DNA from: Nitrospira sp.
GTDB lineage: Bacteria > Nitrospirota > Nitrospiria > Nitrospirales > Nitrospiraceae
NCBI GenBank assembly: GCA_023248215.1
Contig: JAHFEW010000023.1
Span: 1-51,613, forward strand
Direction: 5' to 3'
DNA length: 51,613 bases
The notes beneath the pieces were generated by a model, which was given only the letters and a program-made list of their open reading frames with translations, did not search any database and had not been told where the DNA came from. The position numbers and the translations under genes were made by a program. Shown here in pieces: positions 49,666 to 51,613 of the stretch (position 1 is the stretch's first letter; each line of letters starts with the position of its first letter).

Positions 49666-49961
49666 CTTTCAGCGTCTGAACGATTAGGGCAGTACGATCG
49701 ATAATTTCTTTGTGACTCCGTGTTACATGCCAGGCACTAGCTCTACAGAATCTACCTGTCCTTCATGAAAAAATTGACCCCGGTCGCGTCGTCCCAATCA
49801 TGTCAGCGAGCATTTCTTGACTAACGTTAGGAATGCTATGTTGAGGTTTCCCCTGCTTCTCGAAATTAGCGAGCACCCGGCATACAAAGGATGGAAGTCT
49901 ATGCATATCCGAGCAGCTCGACCATGATCGACTGTTTCATGGCACCATTCCTGGAGGACAT

Positions 49962-50276
49962 ATGAACAAATTGACAGGAATAATGGCCGTGATTGTTTCA
50001 ATGGCACTCGGAGGAGGGTCCACAGTCACGGCAGGTAAAGAGAAAGAAAATGCAGTTTCCTCCTCTATGGATGAACAGCCTACCGGCGAGTCAGTGAAAG
50101 GGACGCTGCTGAAGATAGATGGTCAATACCTCGTCATAAGAGGTCATGACGGAGAACAAGTCCAGGTCCATGTAGACGAAAGCTCCAATCTGGGTCGGGT
50201 CGTGGAGGGCGACATGGTGAGAGCCTTTATCACCAAGAAGGGGCATGTGACGACCTTGCAGCGGCTAGAGAAGTAA
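49962..50276 (+). CDS. Exported small beta-rich protein (OB-like)
   Basis: The 104-residue protein has a signal peptide (GIMAVIVSMALGGGSTVTAG) and a beta-strand domain: SVKGTLLKIDGQYLVIRGHDGEQVQVHVDESSNLGRVVEGDMVRAFITKKGHVTTLQRL. This alternation resembles DUF5666/OB-type periplasmic proteins. GGAGGACAT is a good ribosome site. It has no clear partner. Confidence 0.72.
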   Translation: MNKLTGIMAVIVSMALGGGSTVTAGKEKENAVSSSMDEQPTGESVKGTLLKIDGQYLVIRGHDGEQVQVHVDESSNLGRVVEGDMVRAFITKKGHVTTLQRLEK

Positions 50277-50367
50277 CATTACTCAGCCTAAAGAGCTCTG
50301 TCTTTTTTGGCTCAGCACGACGGTTTGAATCGCTAGGTCTGAACGCAATGCCAGAGGAGCGAAAGCC

Positions 50368-50610
50368 ATGGACGGGCCGGAAAGTAGCAGCGATCAAAAG
50401 AGCCTTGATCAGGCGTACCCAAATCTAATCAGTTTGTGGACCGATGCTGTACGCGACTACAATAGCTTGTTGTCTGACTATCTGACCGCCAATTCTATCT
50501 GTAATTTTCGGAGGGAAGGTCACCAGGACAGGCCAAACCAGACCTATCTACTTCCATTTCGGGGGCATCCTGTGTTGTGGTTTTTTGTGGGTTTAACCGA
50601 TAGGCCATAG
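50368..50610 (+). CDS. Hypothetical protein, 80 residues, possibly truncated
   Basis: It starts DGPESSSDQKSLDQAYPNLISLWTDAVRDYNSLLSDYLTANSI, a helical segment that looks genuine, after AGAGGAGCG. From about residue 45 the sequence becomes irregular (CNFRREGHQDRPNQTYLLPFRG), so the 3' part may be a frameshifted or chance extension. No family. Confidence 0.45.
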   Translation: MDGPESSSDQKSLDQAYPNLISLWTDAVRDYNSLLSDYLTANSICNFRREGHQDRPNQTYLLPFRGHPVLWFFVGLTDRP

Positions 50611-50746
50611 AAATGAGGAATTCTTTGGGCGCCTCCTCCCTGTTGCGAATCCGACGCCATGCAGCCTAAAATTGGCCTCCCTGCGAAGCGTTCACGCCTT
50701 GGTGTGGAACCCACGCGTAAATCGGCGACGAGACGTAGGAGCAAAG

Positions 50747-51436
50747 ATGACAAAAAAAGAGGGTAGTTCTTCTGCCCGTTCTACGTTTTCTCTGCTCATC
50801 CTGGTTCTCTTTCTGCTCGGTTCGTTCGTGCTCCCCTCATTCAATCTGAGTCGAAGCCAAGCCCGCGCCGCAGGCGGGGGTCAGACGAAGTTCCAGCGCA
50901 TATCGACACAGTTCATCGCCGCGTTGGGCGATGCAGGTGCGACCTCCGGGAGCGGCGCGCAATCGTGGGGTCTGTGGCCTCTGGACCCGGGTCCTCGGGG
51001 CGTCGAGCTGAACAGCTATAACCGGTTGAAGGATGCAGGTGGCGTCGCCCCGGCGCGCTGGAAATTCGACGGCACGGACTGGTGGCTGGAGGAACACGGC
51101 TTGATCATGGAGCAGCCGACCTTTCCGCTCCCTCCCGGCAAATACCTGGTCACGGGCGCCCGCGACGTGACGGCTGTGCTGACCATTCATCCCGCCGACA
51201 GGAATGGCGACAGGCGCTGGGAGCTCGATAAAGGCGCGACGCTCTACGACGTGACGCACCTGGCCTGCCGCTCCGCGCGCTATACACCGGCAGCGGTTGG
51301 TGGTTCGTGCTCGCCGGCAAACGCGCAGAAGACTGCGTTTCCAGTTGCGCCAGGGGGAGCGATGCCTCCGGTCGAGGGCTGCACGAAGCAGGACTATGCG
51401 GTTCTAATCGTGATCGGCATGGGAGTGAAAGACTGA
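50747..51436 (+). CDS. Hypothetical exported or anchored protein, 229 residues
   Basis: The N-terminus is basic followed by a long hydrophobic helix (FSLLILVLFLLGSFVLPSF), either an uncleaved anchor or a signal peptide. The rest is soluble and rich in Gly and aromatic residues (WGLWPLDPGPRGVELNSYNRL, RWKFDGTDWWLEEHGLIMEQPTFPLPPGKYLVTGARDVTAVLTIHPAD), with several Cys near the end. I know no family. The start at ATG 50747 has GTAGGAG upstream; the longer frame to 50672 has no ribosome site. Confidence 0.65.
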   Translation: MTKKEGSSSARSTFSLLILVLFLLGSFVLPSFNLSRSQARAAGGGQTKFQRISTQFIAALGDAGATSGSGAQSWGLWPLDPGPRGVELNSYNRLKDAGGVAPARWKFDGTDWWLEEHGLIMEQPTFPLPPGKYLVTGARDVTAVLTIHPADRNGDRRWELDKGATLYDVTHLACRSARYTPAAVGGSCSPANAQKTAFPVAPGGAMPPVEGCTKQDYAVLIVIGMGVKD

Positions 51437-51613
51437 ACGCCGGTGACGACGGACTACAAGGAACGCGACAACACCCTCACGGCGGGTCGCGCCGGAACGT
51501 GTCAACGACTTTGAGACACTTGCCGTGGGCATTTAGTGGAGCACTTCGTCTGTCGGAGTCGCGACAGGGTGACGCAAGTCCCCCGTGGACTCCGGCGCGA
51601 CTCCGTGCCCCTC

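Noticed and set aside
1-51613. CRISPR array, rRNA genes or riboswitches
   Set aside because: No regularly spaced repeats, rRNA sequence or recognisable aptamer core was seen anywhere in the window.

Overview
The window reads as a chromosomal accessory region of a GC-rich Gram-negative bacterium. Lipoproteins, a complete RND efflux operon, a hopanoid gene pair (hpnA-hpnG), PilZ proteins, GlgB and YjbQ fit a Nitrospira-like nitrite oxidiser (phylum Nitrospirota). That assignment is inference from gene content and style; no marker gene in the window proves it.

Layout. 1-2.1 kb: the C-terminal piece of a probable ABC-three-component defence effector, cut by a complete IS3-family element. 2.1-8.7 kb: a plus-strand series of small stress or detoxification-type enzymes (two VOC proteins, methyltransferase, DoxX, YjbQ, dienelactone hydrolase, ABM monooxygenase, SDR), ending in a broken sigma-factor gene fused to an IS110 remnant. 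9-12.6 kb: an IS110 transposase with an amber stop, a frameshifted second YjbQ, a BamE-like lipoprotein and an intact ECF42-type sigma factor. 12.6-20.6 kb: an accessory zone with a TIR protein, an FAD oxidase, hpnA-hpnG, a truncated REP transposase, a phosphatase gene that has lost its catalytic loop, a third sigma-factor remnant and a three-copy dispersed repeat.

20.6-31.5 kb is the most striking part. It is a dense plus-strand array of YCII/DGPF proteins (four intact, one remnant), VOC proteins, DUF899, DUF1579 (two), DUF1428, SRPBCC, a BNR-repeat protein and a MoaD-like protein. Five copies of a two-box promoter motif, TGTCGA-N16/17-CGAC, lie upstream of genes here. Four 120-bp palindromic repeats separate the units, and an IS30 element sits inside the array. 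DGPF proteins are the known genomic partners of ECF42 sigma factors, so I propose that the intact sigma gene at 11306 drives this array as a local regulon.

31.8-38.2 kb carries a STAS-like protein and an RND tripartite efflux operon with overlapping reading frames. 38.3-44 kb is a minus-strand group of small membrane, zinc-ribbon and PilZ proteins, a DUF2235 hydrolase and two lipoprotein-type exported proteins. 44.1-46.1 kb is glgB. A tRNA-Glu(TTC) at 46.3 kb is followed by an unrecognised 345-residue protein, an exported HMA protein, DUF1284, DUF2630 and a few exported hypothetical proteins.
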